A DNA stretch of 64,000 bases from Lacinutrix sp. WUR7 (GTDB taxonomy: Bacteria; Bacteroidota; Bacteroidia; Flavobacteriales; Flavobacteriaceae), in the NCBI RefSeq assembly GCF_016864015.1, contig NZ_CP045067.1, positions 1,089,001-1,153,000 on the forward strand. Reading direction: 5' to 3'. The notes below the pieces were generated by a model. That model had not been told where the DNA came from. It saw only the letters and a program-made list of their open reading frames with translations, and ran no database searches. A program made the translations under genes and the position numbers. Below, in pieces: positions 17,682 to 27,520 of the stretch (within the stretch, counting starts at the first letter, position 1; every line of letters starts with the position of its first letter).

Positions 17682-19826
17682 ATGAGTCTAAATAAAAATA
17701 ATATTACACTTTATTTTTTACTTTTTTTGAGTTACGCGATTAATGCTCAAGAAAAGAAAAGGGACACCATCAAGATTGAAAAACTAGACGAAGTAGTTAT
17801 AGTAGGAGAAAGTAATGTTATGTCTGTTAGTAAGAAGCTATTTACGGTTGGAACTATTAAAAGAAAAGACATAGAAAATGTTGCTGGAAATAACTTAGCA
17901 GATGTTTTACAAAACAGTTTAAATATTACCGTCAATCCAGACGCTTCTAATGGTCGCTCCACCATAAACTTATTTGGTTTAGATGGACAATATGTAAAAA
18001 TATTAGTAGACGGAATACCAATTATTAGTGATAATGGTCTAGGTAACAACATCGATATTTCCCAATTAAATATAGATGATGTGGAACGTATAGAGATTGT
18101 GGAAGGATCTATGGGTGTTTTATATGGGGATAACGCCGTTGCAGGTGTAATTAATATTATCACAAAAAGAGGCTTAAAAGATAATGGTTGGGAACTTCAG
18201 TTATCCATTCAAGAAGAAACTGTGGGTAATGAATTTGAATTCTTTGATAAGGGAAGACATATTCAAAATGTAAGAGCAACCAATCAGGTAAATGAAAAAT
18301 TAGCTTATTCTATTGGCGCTTCTAGAAATGATTTTGCTGGTTTTTATAATGGATTTAAAGGAAAAAACTATGTCAACATTCAAGATGGAATAGTTGTAAA
18401 CGATAGTTTGCGAGGCACCGAGTGGAATCCCAAAGAACAAATAACCGTATCTGGAGATGTGGATTTAAACTTAGGGAAACACAACTTATTTTATAAGCTA
18501 CAATACTTTAATGAAAACCTAGATATTTATAATAGGTCTGTAAATGGAAGATATGAAAATGGCGTTCTTAATCCTACAGCTATTGATGAAAACTACAAAA
18601 CAAATCGATGGGTAAATAATTTGAATGTTTCTGGACCATTACATGGAGCTACAAACTATAATTTTTCCTTTTCGTATCAAACTCAAAAACGAAACTACAA
18701 AGAATATGTTTACAATATTCTAGAAGAACAAACGCAATCTGTAGAGACAGATACTGTAAGCCAATCTAGTGAAGTATGGTACTCTAAAGCATTTGTAAAT
18801 AACATAGTACCAAAGTCTGATTTTTTTAATCTTCAGTTAGGTTATGAATTCACTAATCAAAAAGGATTCGATGCTATTGCTACAGGAAATTATTCTAATA
18901 ATGTAGTAGAAAATACCATAACTAATTACGAATTTTTTGGGATTACCGAATTTCAACCTTTTAAAAAATTATCTATAAATCCGGGTATACGATTTACAAA
19001 TAGTTCTCAATTTAATAATCATCTAATATGGTCCTTGTCATCTACTTATAATTTTACAGAGAAAATAAAACTAAAAGCGGTTGTAGGATCTGCATATAGA
19101 GCACCAAACTTTGAAGAGCTCTTCTACTACTTTGTAGACTCCAATCACAATGTAAGAGGGAATCCTGATTTACAACCAGAAGATGGAATCTCTGTTTTTA
19201 TAAACCTTAAAAACAATTATAAGATTGCCAAAGAAGGCTTTTTAAATCAAAAATTCACATTCTTTTATATTGACTTAAAAGATGCTATAGCTAGTATTAC
19301 TTCGGAAGATGAAGATGGCAGCATTCTATTTACACAAGACAATATAGATTACAGTAAACGCTTAGGTTTCAATTTAGAAAACAGTTTTATCTATAAAAAC
19401 TGGAATATAGGTTTGGGAGCCACTTATTTGGGCATTACAAATGCTATTAATGCATCTTTAGATAATCCATCAGATTATATGTGGAGCTTAAACTTACAAG
19501 CCATATTAGCTTATAATATAGATAAATGGGATACCACTATTAGTAGCCAATTAAAACATACTGGTAAAACTCAAGGTGTATTTACCGATACGGATGGCGA
19601 ATTGTTTATTGGAGAAACCGATGCTTTTACTTGGTTAAACGCATCTATAAGAACAGATATTACACCTAGAATAAATGCAACATTAGGAGCAAGAAACTTA
19701 CTAGATGTTGTAAACATAAACACTAAATCTTCTGCTGAAGCGCATACTGCTTCGACATCAAGTTCCCGATTAATCGGTAATGGCCGATCCTATTTTTTAA
19801 AACTATCCTATAATTTAAATTTTTAA
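17682..19826 (+). CDS. TonB-dependent outer-membrane receptor (haem/iron type)
   Basis: A 714-residue outer-membrane receptor that imports a ligand with TonB energy. It has a Sec signal (cleavage after INAQ), a TonB-box-like LDEVVIVG near residue 34, and a plug domain at about 45-160 with NLADVLQNSLNITVNPDASN and RIEIVEGSMGVLYGDNAVAG. The rest is a 22-strand barrel with the typical YRAPNFEELFYYFVDSNHNV motif and a C-terminal aromatic SYNLNF. A HmuY gene follows 11 bp downstream, so haem is the likely ligand. Regulation by iron is expected but no site is proven. Confidence 0.92.
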   Translation: MSLNKNNITLYFLLFLSYAINAQEKKRDTIKIEKLDEVVIVGESNVMSVSKKLFTVGTIKRKDIENVAGNNLADVLQNSLNITVNPDASNGRSTINLFGLDGQYVKILVDGIPIISDNGLGNNIDISQLNIDDVERIEIVEGSMGVLYGDNAVAGVINIITKRGLKDNGWELQLSIQEETVGNEFEFFDKGRHIQNVRATNQVNEKLAYSIGASRNDFAGFYNGFKGKNYVNIQDGIVVNDSLRGTEWNPKEQITVSGDVDLNLGKHNLFYKLQYFNENLDIYNRSVNGRYENGVLNPTAIDENYKTNRWVNNLNVSGPLHGATNYNFSFSYQTQKRNYKEYVYNILEEQTQSVETDTVSQSSEVWYSKAFVNNIVPKSDFFNLQLGYEFTNQKGFDAIATGNYSNNVVENTITNYEFFGITEFQPFKKLSINPGIRFTNSSQFNNHLIWSLSSTYNFTEKIKLKAVVGSAYRAPNFEELFYYFVDSNHNVRGNPDLQPEDGISVFINLKNNYKIAKEGFLNQKFTFFYIDLKDAIASITSEDEDGSILFTQDNIDYSKRLGFNLENSFIYKNWNIGLGATYLGITNAINASLDNPSDYMWSLNLQAILAYNIDKWDTTISSQLKHTGKTQGVFTDTDGELFIGETDAFTWLNASIRTDITPRINATLGARNLLDVVNINTKSSAEAHTASTSSSRLIGNGRSYFLKLSYNLNF

Positions 19827-19837
19827 CACTAATAATT

Positions 19838-21022
19838 ATGACAAACAAATTTTTAACTCTGATATTAATCCTTACCGCTGTAGTTGTTACAAGCTGTAGT
19901 AGTGACGATAATGGTGGAAACACAGTAACAACCACACCGCCATCTTCTGGTGGAATTATTGACCCAGAAGTAGGTGGATTTAATCAACCAAATCGTGTTT
20001 TTGTAGATTTAAGTACCGGAAGCCAAGTAGCTGTAAATCGTGGTGCTTGGGAAATTGCTGTTTATAACGGTTCGGAAAACAGAGTCTATCTTAACAGTGC
20101 TTTATTAGTATCTGCTGCAGAATTAGAAGGTATTACGGATATTACAACAGTAACGGAAACTACAACTTTAACATCTCCGTTAACCTTAAATGCATTAGAT
20201 CCAACTTTTACACCTACCACTGTAACAGTAAATACTGTTGCTGAATTAATGCAAGGTTTACCTGTAAACTATTACCAATATGGTGATTTAAATGCTGGCA
20301 TTTCTTTTACGGATACTAAAGAAGGCGAATTAACAGGTACTGCATTTGAAGAAATATCAACAACAGATAGCGAGAACAATGTGTACATTATCAACTTAGG
20401 AAACGAAATACCTACAACAAATAATGGAACAATAAACACGACTGGAGACTCAAGAGGTTTTATGAAGGTTAGAGTATTAACAGACGGAAACAGCTACACG
20501 ATTCAATATGCTGCATTAAGTAATACAACTAATTTTTCGGAATTAACGGTAAGTAAAGATAGCAACTACAACCTTACTACTGTAAGCTTAATGGATGAGC
20601 AAATTGCAACTTTAGAGCCAATATCTTCTAATTGGGATATTGATTTTGGTGGTGTATTTTCTTATTATGGTCAGCAAGGTACTTTAGCCGCAGGTTTAAC
20701 GTATTCAGATTATACATTACACAATACGCTAGGTGGTGTTGGCTTGTATCCGATTACTGTTGAAGACGACACAACCCCTAATTATACAAACTTTACATAC
20801 GATGATATTACGGAAGCAAGTTTTATTTACAATGATCGTACTATTGTAGGCAGTGGCTGGAGAACTGTAGATTATATGACTGGTGAAACATCTGTAAGAG
20901 AGGACAGATACTACATTATCAAGGATACGGACGACAATTACTATAAGCTAAGATTCACAGCAGTGGAAAGCCAAACAGGAGAAAGAGGTTATCCGCAGTT
21001 TCAATATGAATTATTACAGTAA
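19838..21022 (+). CDS. HmuY family haem-binding lipoprotein
   Basis: A 394-residue surface or periplasmic lipoprotein with lipobox VTSCSS and a Ser/Asp/Gly/Thr-rich linker. HmuY hallmarks include GAWEIAVYNGSENRVYLNS near residue 67, NWDIDFGGVFSYYG near 265, and a late YYIIKDTDDNYYKLRFTAVE strand. HmuY proteins bind haem and deliver it to a TonB-dependent receptor in Porphyromonas and relatives. It is translationally close to the receptor gene (11-bp gap) and is followed by a strong terminator. It is longer than the Porphyromonas protein because of an inserted Thr-rich beta region at about 95-160. Confidence 0.88.
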   Translation: MTNKFLTLILILTAVVVTSCSSDDNGGNTVTTTPPSSGGIIDPEVGGFNQPNRVFVDLSTGSQVAVNRGAWEIAVYNGSENRVYLNSALLVSAAELEGITDITTVTETTTLTSPLTLNALDPTFTPTTVTVNTVAELMQGLPVNYYQYGDLNAGISFTDTKEGELTGTAFEEISTTDSENNVYIINLGNEIPTTNNGTINTTGDSRGFMKVRVLTDGNSYTIQYAALSNTTNFSELTVSKDSNYNLTTVSLMDEQIATLEPISSNWDIDFGGVFSYYGQQGTLAAGLTYSDYTLHNTLGGVGLYPITVEDDTTPNYTNFTYDDITEASFIYNDRTIVGSGWRTVDYMTGETSVREDRYYIIKDTDDNYYKLRFTAVESQTGERGYPQFQYELLQ

Positions 21023-21063
21023 ACATTCTTAATATTTTATAACATTAGTCTATTATAAAAATG

Positions 21064-21091
21064 AAAAGCCACTCTTAAAGGAGTGGCTTTT
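21064..21091 (+). terminator. Rho-independent terminator after hmuY-like gene
   Basis: Stem AAAAGCCACTC/GAGTGGCTTTT (11 bp) with a 6-nt loop, followed by TGTTTTTAC on the plus strand. It lies 42 bp past the HmuY stop. The A-run on its left also makes it usable for the leftward genes. Confidence 0.85.
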
Positions 21092-21117
21092 GTTTTTACG
21101 TATTGTTTTGGGTCCAA

Positions 21118-21744
21118 TTAATCTAAATGATATATTTCTCTAATATCATTAAGGATTCTTTCAAAATCTATTTTTAAATCTACCAGTTTTCCGGTATGAA
21201 TATCAAAGACCCAACCGTGTACAATTAATCCTCTACCACGAACTGCTTTTTGAATGGCAGCCGTTTTAATAAGATTAACACATTGTTCTTGTACATTTAA
21301 TTCGATTAAACGTTCATATTTTTTTTCTTCCTCTTCAATCGCATTCAGCTCTTCGTTATGAATACGGTACACATCGCGAATGTTTCGCAACCACGGATTT
21401 AACAAACCTAGATCTGCAGATTGCATCGCAGCTTTTACACCACCACAACCATAATGTCCGCAAACAACTACATGATTTACTTTTAAGTGCTCTACAGCAT
21501 ACTCGACAACCGACATCGCGTTTAAATCGGTACCAATAACCATATTCGCAATGTTACGGTGTACAAAAACATCTCCAGGACCTAATCCCATTAATTCTTC
21601 TGCAGTAACTCTACTATCGGAACACCCAATAAATAACAACTCCGGATTTTGTCCTTCGCCTAACTTATCAAAATACGCGTCGTCTTCATTTAATTTAGAC
21701 TTTATCCACGTTTTATTATTTTCAAATACGATATCTAGATTCAT
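21118..21744 (-). CDS. Beta-class carbonic anhydrase
   Basis: Interconverts CO2 and bicarbonate in the cytoplasm. The 208-residue protein carries the zinc ligands and dyad Cys41-Asp43-Arg45 (CSDSRV), His97 and Cys100 (HYGCGG). The RNIAN stretch follows. It starts 9 bp after the SulP gene upstream on the same strand, which suggests a transporter-anhydrase pair for bicarbonate uptake and use. A second, only distantly similar anhydrase lies in the same cluster at 24380. Confidence 0.94.
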   Translation of the reverse strand: MNLDIVFENNKTWIKSKLNEDDAYFDKLGEGQNPELLFIGCSDSRVTAEELMGLGPGDVFVHRNIANMVIGTDLNAMSVVEYAVEHLKVNHVVVCGHYGCGGVKAAMQSADLGLLNPWLRNIRDVYRIHNEELNAIEEEEKKYERLIELNVQEQCVNLIKTAAIQKAVRGRGLIVHGWVFDIHTGKLVDLKIDFERILNDIREIYHLD

Positions 21745-21753
21745 TTTTTAAAT

Positions 21754-23619
21754 TTAGTTTTCGTCTTTTACGTTATCCTTTATCCATTTTACACAACTAT
21801 CAAAGGTCTTGAAAATATGTTCATTAGGAATAAAATCAGGGATAATATCAATACGTTCCATCATATAACGAGGTTGCTGTAATAAACCAACAAACAGCAC
21901 TTCTACGCCATTTTTTGTAAGTTCTTGTAACATATCTTCCATGGCATACAAACCAGACTGATCCATATATTGCATTCTTCCTAAACGTAAAACTACCGTT
22001 TTTGCTGTATTAGGAATTTGTTCTGTTAGCGCTTGAAAATCACTAGTTGAACCAAAGAATAAAGGCCCTTTAATATGCTTAATAAATACTTCTTCTTTAA
22101 GGTTTTCTGGAAAAGTACCCTCATCTGCCCAAGCTTTCTCTTTCTTTAAAGACTTCACATCGGAGCGTTCTGCTGTTAAATCTCCAATTTTTTTCATAAA
22201 CATTAGAGAAGCGATTACTAGACCAATACCAACTGCGTAGATTAAATCCCAAAAAGTAGAAAGTAATAGTACAATAATCATTATTAAAACTTCTGAACTT
22301 AATTTTAAAGGTCCAAATTTTATATCTCTTGGTAAACTCGGTATTGCTTTAAGTCCTTTATAATCCATAACACCAATACCAACTGTTATTAAAATACCAG
22401 CTAAAACAGCTGCAGGAATTTTAGATGCTACAGGAGCTAATACTAACATAATAAGTAATAACATAACACCGGCAATCATACCAGATAATTTTGTTTTACC
22501 GCCAGCATTGATATTTACAACAGTTCTAATAGTAGCACCTGCACCTGGAATACCACCAAAAAGCGCTGCTATACTATTACCAATACCTTGTCCGATAAGT
22601 TCTTTATTCGGTTTATGTTTGGTTTTAGTCATATTATCTGCAACAACACTAGTTAACAAAGAATCAATGGCTCCTAAAAGAGATAAAGTAAGTGCTGTAA
22701 AGATGTAAGGAGTTACACTACCCAAACTGAAACTAGTAAACATTTCTAGTCTTGGAATTGGAATACCTCCAGGTATTTCGGAAATAGGTCTATAGCCTAA
22801 ATTAAAACCATAAGCGATTCCCGACATTACAACTAGCGCAACTAATGTACTTGGTACTGCTGTGGTTATTCGTTTAAAACCATAAATAATAAATATGGTT
22901 CCTAAAGCTAGAATAAGCTCTAGCCAATTGATATTTTGTAATGCTCTTGGTAATACTTTTATTGCTCCTACTGTACCAGAAGCTTCTTTAGCAGCTAGTG
23001 TTTGGGACTCTTTTAAAATTTGTTCTGGAGTAATTTGATGCGCACGATCTATCGTTTCTTTAAAGTTTTCAAGTACTAGAATACCTTCTCCTGCTTCTTC
23101 TTTTAAAATATTTTCAAGAATAACTTCTTCTGCTTGTGGTTTAAATTGTTCTACAAATGCGGTATCTTCTTTTGGGTAATACCCAATAGAAGGCAAAATT
23201 TGTGTTAGTAAGATAATTACCCCAATAGCGGTCATAAACCCAGAAACTACTGGATAAGGGATATATCTTATGTATTTACCTAAGCCTAAAAAACCAAGTC
23301 CCACTTGTATTAATCCTGCTAATAAGAATACGGTTAAAATTGCTGGTAATGCTTTTTCTACACTGCCATCATTTGCAGCTACAATTCCTGCAATAATCAC
23401 CATACTTACTGCTGTCATTGGTGCTGTTGGTCCAGAAATCTGTGTAGGTGTTCCTCCAAAAAGTGCCGCAAAAAAACTAATAAAAATGGCCCCATATAGT
23501 CCTGCTTCTGGTCCTAAACCTGAAGACACCCCAAAAGCTAAAGCTAAAGGTAGAGCCACAATTCCGGCTGTTATACCACCAAAAGCATCTCCTTTTATAT
23601 TTGAAAATAAATTTTTCAT
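21754..23619 (-). CDS. SulP family anion (probably bicarbonate) transporter with STAS domain
   Basis: A 621-residue inner-membrane transporter. The membrane part (about 1-500) starts with the SulP signature DAFGGITAGIVALPLALAFG and has GGIPGAGATIRT in the middle. A long hydrophilic insert, absent from the second SulP here, occurs at about 150-220. The STAS domain at about 515-615 contains QYMDQSGLYAMEDML. SulP proteins move sulfate or bicarbonate; the adjacent carbonic anhydrase favours bicarbonate, by inference. The gene directly precedes the anhydrase at 21118. Confidence 0.9.
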   Translation of the reverse strand: MKNLFSNIKGDAFGGITAGIVALPLALAFGVSSGLGPEAGLYGAIFISFFAALFGGTPTQISGPTAPMTAVSMVIIAGIVAANDGSVEKALPAILTVFLLAGLIQVGLGFLGLGKYIRYIPYPVVSGFMTAIGVIILLTQILPSIGYYPKEDTAFVEQFKPQAEEVILENILKEEAGEGILVLENFKETIDRAHQITPEQILKESQTLAAKEASGTVGAIKVLPRALQNINWLELILALGTIFIIYGFKRITTAVPSTLVALVVMSGIAYGFNLGYRPISEIPGGIPIPRLEMFTSFSLGSVTPYIFTALTLSLLGAIDSLLTSVVADNMTKTKHKPNKELIGQGIGNSIAALFGGIPGAGATIRTVVNINAGGKTKLSGMIAGVMLLLIMLVLAPVASKIPAAVLAGILITVGIGVMDYKGLKAIPSLPRDIKFGPLKLSSEVLIMIIVLLLSTFWDLIYAVGIGLVIASLMFMKKIGDLTAERSDVKSLKKEKAWADEGTFPENLKEEVFIKHIKGPLFFGSTSDFQALTEQIPNTAKTVVLRLGRMQYMDQSGLYAMEDMLQELTKNGVEVLFVGLLQQPRYMMERIDIIPDFIPNEHIFKTFDSCVKWIKDNVKDEN

Positions 23620-23689
23620 ATTTTAATAGTTTTAATTTAGTTTGTTTTACAAAATACCTTTTTTCTACTTACTTTAAAAGTAAATAGGA

Positions 23690-24358
23690 TTAGAAATTTA
23701 CAAATGCAATTATATTAATTTGATCTCTTCCTGAATTTTCAAAAAACTGATTCATATACCCTAATTCTAATTTTAAGTTTTCAGAAAAAGTATATCCTAA
23801 TCCTCCATATACCCTATTTCTATCGAAAACTTCGGATTCTGTATTTAAAAACACTTCATTGTATGCAGATAAATATAAAGGGCTTTTGCCGTCTTCTTTA
23901 TTTTGAAGCGGATAATTAAAGCCTAAAAAGTAGCGTAGTCGCATTTTAAAATCGTCTTCTACAAAACGTTGTTCAAAACGATAACGATGATTCAATTTCA
24001 GTTTACCTATATTTTGTTTGGACGTAAATTGCTGAAAAACACGATGCTCATTTACCGTTGCTTTTTCATCGGTGTTTCCAATATAATTTTCAGATAAAAT
24101 ATAACCATATCCTAAAAGGATGTTATTCTTACTTTCATTAAAAGTATAACCTAAACCGGTTCTTAGTAATAGTTGTTCTAAATCGCCGACAGCATCATAA
24201 TTTCAGTATTGCACTTCGTGATGCATATTCCAGGTATTGTTTAACTTTTTGTTTCCAATATAAATTAACCAATTTCCTAAATTACTCTCTTGACTTGCAG
24301 CAATAAAAGGCAACACCAATATACATATTAGTGTTGCCATAAAAGTCTTCTTTTTCAT
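23690..24358 (-). pseudogene. DUF2490-like outer-membrane protein, interrupted by one in-frame TGA
   Basis: A single reading frame from the ATG at 24358 to the stop at 23690 is broken only at codon 52, a TGA at 24203-24205. The frame encodes a signal peptide (MKKKTFMATLICILVLPFIA), then WLIYIGNKKLNNTW...HHEVQY, the stop, then NYDAVGDLEQLLLRTGLGYTF, RYRFEQRF and a C-terminal aromatic beta strand ending FVNF. The pattern is that of DUF2490 outer-membrane barrels. An Arg codon CGA would restore it by one base. It lies within the carbon cluster on the same strand as its neighbours. It is either a recent nonsense mutation or a sequencing error. Confidence 0.8.
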
Positions 24359-24379
24359 AAAAGCTTTTATACTATTTTA

Positions 24380-25006
24380 TTAATAAAAGTTTACAGCACC
24401 TGTATTTACATCATACATTGCTCCAATGATTTTAATTTCACCTTTTTTCTCCATTTCGGTAAGTATCGGACTTTCGGCATGAATTCTATCGATCATTAAT
24501 TGTACATTCATGTGCGATACCTCATCTACAAACGCTAAATTTTTAGAGCTTCTTAAGCTTTCGTCTTTAGGCTCTGTAACGGCATTAACTGCTGGTGTAA
24601 TTTTTTGAATCAACTTGGTTAGGTTACCCATTTCGGCATGGTCACAAGCTCCTTTTACGGCACCACAACTTGTATGTCCTAAAACAACAATAAGTTCTGT
24701 ACCTGCTAATTTACATGCAAATTCCATACTACCTAAAATGTCTTCATTCACAATATTCCCTGCTACCCGCACGCTAAAAATATCTCCTAATCCTTGGTCA
24801 AAAACCAATTCTGCAGACACACGTGAATCGATACAACTTAAAATAGTTGCAAATGGAAATTGTCCGTCACTAGTATCATTTACTTGCTCTAAAAGGTTAC
24901 GATTCGCTTTTAAATTATCTTGAAATCTTTGATTTCCTTCTATTAAATATTGTAATGACTTTTCAGGTGTCATTGTTGCTTGTGTCTCTTTTGTATGTGC
25001 TTTCAT
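24380..25006 (-). CDS. Beta-class carbonic anhydrase (second copy)
   Basis: A 208-residue enzyme with zinc and catalytic residues Cys58-Asp60-Arg62 (CIDSRV), His111 and Cys114 (HTSCGA). It has the LIEGNQRFQ N-terminal motif typical of another clade of the family, and the protein ends shortly after GAMYDVNTGAV. Sequence outside the active site differs clearly from the anhydrase at 21118, so the two are old paralogues rather than a recent duplication. It follows the Usp gene by 13 bp and should be co-transcribed with it and the second SulP. Confidence 0.93.
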   Translation of the reverse strand: MKAHTKETQATMTPEKSLQYLIEGNQRFQDNLKANRNLLEQVNDTSDGQFPFATILSCIDSRVSAELVFDQGLGDIFSVRVAGNIVNEDILGSMEFACKLAGTELIVVLGHTSCGAVKGACDHAEMGNLTKLIQKITPAVNAVTEPKDESLRSSKNLAFVDEVSHMNVQLMIDRIHAESPILTEMEKKGEIKIIGAMYDVNTGAVNFY

Positions 25007-25019
25007 AAGTTTTTATTTA

Positions 25020-25826
25020 TTAGAATACTAGTTTTGTAGTATCTGGATTTTTCTCTCCGGTTAGTAATAAGGAAACATTCAATTTATTCATAATGTCTCT
25101 TTTTGTTTTGTTGTTTTTATCTAAACACATCAAGTTTATTTTATTTTTTGATACGTACTTAGATACACTTTCTAATGCTTTATCACTTTGTTCAAAAACA
25201 TATTCAAAGGTGTTTATTTCAGCAGTAACATCCACTGTTGAATTACTATTCGCTGCTTTAACGATAATAAATGTCTTAATTGGTAATTTTGTTTTACTAA
25301 TTAATTCTTCGATACCATTAATGTCTAAGGTTTTATCTATAGTATTTAAAACTCCTAATGCAACTTCTTTATTTGGTTGCAACGCATCTTTACCTGTTGT
25401 AATCATAACAGGACCTTTGTGTGTTTTTAAAACAAATTCTGTGATATTGTCTCCTATAAAGTTAAGTTTTTTTGCTTTCCTTTTACCAAGAACTATAATA
25501 TCTGGTTTATGTTCTTGTATATAGCTTTCAATTTCATGCTTTAAATTACCAAAAGATAATTTATAATCGATAGGCATATCAAACTCCTGACTTACAGGTT
25601 TTACAATACTTTCTATAAGTTTATCTGTAATGAGATGCTTTTCATTAATAGAACGCATAGTAGACAACTGATTATCTCTATCGACAATTTCTGTTGGTCT
25701 TTTTATATGAAACAACGTTATTTCACCACCAACCATTTTTGCTAAACCTACTGTACTTTTTAAATCTAACTCTGTAGTTTTTTTTAAATCTGAAAGCAGT
25801 AATATTTTGTATTTATTATTTTTCAT
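25020..25826 (-). CDS. Universal stress protein (Usp) family
   Basis: A 268-residue cytoplasmic protein with two alpha/beta Usp-like halves. The first starts YKILLLSDLKKTTELDLKST and carries KPDIIVLGKRKAKKLNFIGD, close to the family nucleotide-binding G-x2-G-x9-G pattern but not an exact match. The second half (about 150-268) is degenerate. It lies between SulP (5-bp gap) and a carbonic anhydrase, so a role in regulating inorganic-carbon transport is possible; that is inference from context. Confidence 0.82.
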   Translation of the reverse strand: MKNNKYKILLLSDLKKTTELDLKSTVGLAKMVGGEITLFHIKRPTEIVDRDNQLSTMRSINEKHLITDKLIESIVKPVSQEFDMPIDYKLSFGNLKHEIESYIQEHKPDIIVLGKRKAKKLNFIGDNITEFVLKTHKGPVMITTGKDALQPNKEVALGVLNTIDKTLDINGIEELISKTKLPIKTFIIVKAANSNSTVDVTAEINTFEYVFEQSDKALESVSKYVSKNKINLMCLDKNNKTKRDIMNKLNVSLLLTGEKNPDTTKLVF

Positions 25827-25831
25827 AGGAT

Positions 25832-27424
25832 TTAACTTAAACTAATATTAGATTTTGGTCTTAATTGAAAGAACTCGATAAAGCTTGGCGGATTTTCAAC
25901 AACTCCACGTTTTGAAATTAATTTGATATCAATGTTTCTTTCCTTTGCTTTAAAAGCAAAATCTTCAAGAATTTCAATAATATCGTAATCCAGAAACCTT
26001 GTTTTTCTAACATCAAATTCTAAATACGTATCTCTTGGTAAGCTATCTAATTCTTTTAAAATAGCTCCTTTGTTAAAGAAGGTTACTTCTTCAGCTAATT
26101 CCATTTTAATTCTATGTTTTCCATTACTATTATCTTCAATATGAAGAAAGTGCGAGTTTTGGTAGCTTTTTAATAAAATAACAACAATACCAACAGCCAA
26201 TCCTAAACCAATACCTACTAATAAATCTGTAAATACAATTCCTATAACCGTTACAAAAAACGGAACAGATTGTTTCCAACCTAGACTGTACATCTTCTTA
26301 AATAACGATGGTTTTGCTAATTTGAAACCTACAATTAATAAAATAGATGCTAAAACAGATAAAGGAATTTTATTAAGTAAAGAAGGAATAAGTACTACTG
26401 ATAATAATAATAAAAGTCCGTGAATGATAGTCGATAGTTTCGTTTTTCCGCCAGATTGAATATTAGCAGAACTTCTAACAATTACTTGCGTTATTGGAAG
26501 ACCACCAACTAATCCAGATAATATATTACCTGCACCTTGCGCCAATAATTCTCTATTAGTAGGTGTCACGTTTTTGTCTGGATCAATTTTATCCGATGCT
26601 TCAACACACAATAAAGTTTCTAAACTTGCTACTAAAGCAATAGTAAAAGCAACAACCCATACTTGTGGATTTGTAATTGCTGCAAAATTCGGAAAACTAA
26701 ACTGTCCGATAAAAGAATCTAAATCTTCTGGAATTGGAACACTAACCATGTGGTTTGCTCCAATAGATAATACCTCGTGATTTTGGGTAAGCATAAAAAA
26801 TATGATACCTAATACTACCACTACAAAAGGGCCTTGAATCACTTCGAAGAACTTTCCTTTTTTACTCAATATTTTATCCCAAAATATTAAAAGTAACAAA
26901 CTAATAAGACCAATTAAAGCAGCTCCTGGATGAATATTATTTAGCATCGTAAACAATTCTGAAAAGGTATTTCCTCCATCTATTTCAAAAAACTCTAAAT
27001 CCCAAGCTGACGCTTCATCGTAACCAAAAAAGTTAGGGATTTGTTTTAAGATAATGATAATACCAATACCTGTAAGCATTCCTTTAATCACCGATGACGG
27101 AAAATAATAGCCAATAATACCAGCTTTTAGAATACCAAAAATTAATTGAATAACACCTCCTAAAACAACAGCAACTAAAAAGTTTTCATAACCTCCTAAA
27201 GTTCCAATTGCTGTTAATACAATTGCTGCAAGTCCGGCAGCAGGGCCACTTACACCAATTTTAGAACCACTTAAGGCTCCTACTACTATTCCTCCTATAA
27301 TTCCGGCTATAACTCCTGAAAAAAGTGGGGCTCCACTGGCTAATGCAATACCTAAACATAAAGGTAATGCAACAAAAAACACGACGACACTTGCAGGCAA
27401 GTCGCTTTTTAATGTTTTAAACAT
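25832..27424 (-). CDS. SulP family anion (probably bicarbonate) transporter, shorter paralogue
   Basis: A 530-residue inner-membrane transporter starting MFKTLKSDLPASVVVFFVAL at the ATG at 27424. The longer frame would need a TTG at 27469. It shows the SulP signature VVFFVALPLCLGIALASGAP, a central GGLPITQVIVRSSANIQSGG and a compact C-terminal STAS-like domain (about 445-520, DVRKTRFLDYDIIEILEDF). It starts the SulP-Usp-carbonic anhydrase arm. The cluster resembles BicA-type transporter/anhydrase neighbourhoods described in marine flavobacteria. The substrate is not proven. Confidence 0.9.
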   Translation of the reverse strand: MFKTLKSDLPASVVVFFVALPLCLGIALASGAPLFSGVIAGIIGGIVVGALSGSKIGVSGPAAGLAAIVLTAIGTLGGYENFLVAVVLGGVIQLIFGILKAGIIGYYFPSSVIKGMLTGIGIIIILKQIPNFFGYDEASAWDLEFFEIDGGNTFSELFTMLNNIHPGAALIGLISLLLLIFWDKILSKKGKFFEVIQGPFVVVVLGIIFFMLTQNHEVLSIGANHMVSVPIPEDLDSFIGQFSFPNFAAITNPQVWVVAFTIALVASLETLLCVEASDKIDPDKNVTPTNRELLAQGAGNILSGLVGGLPITQVIVRSSANIQSGGKTKLSTIIHGLLLLLSVVLIPSLLNKIPLSVLASILLIVGFKLAKPSLFKKMYSLGWKQSVPFFVTVIGIVFTDLLVGIGLGLAVGIVVILLKSYQNSHFLHIEDNSNGKHRIKMELAEEVTFFNKGAILKELDSLPRDTYLEFDVRKTRFLDYDIIEILEDFAFKAKERNIDIKLISKRGVVENPPSFIEFFQLRPKSNISLS

Positions 27425-27520
27425 ATATACATACTGATTTTGCGCTGTTGATTCTTTTTTTATGATCAATAGCTATTTTTAATATTTTTTTGGGACAATA
27501 AATGTCTAACGAATAAAATA

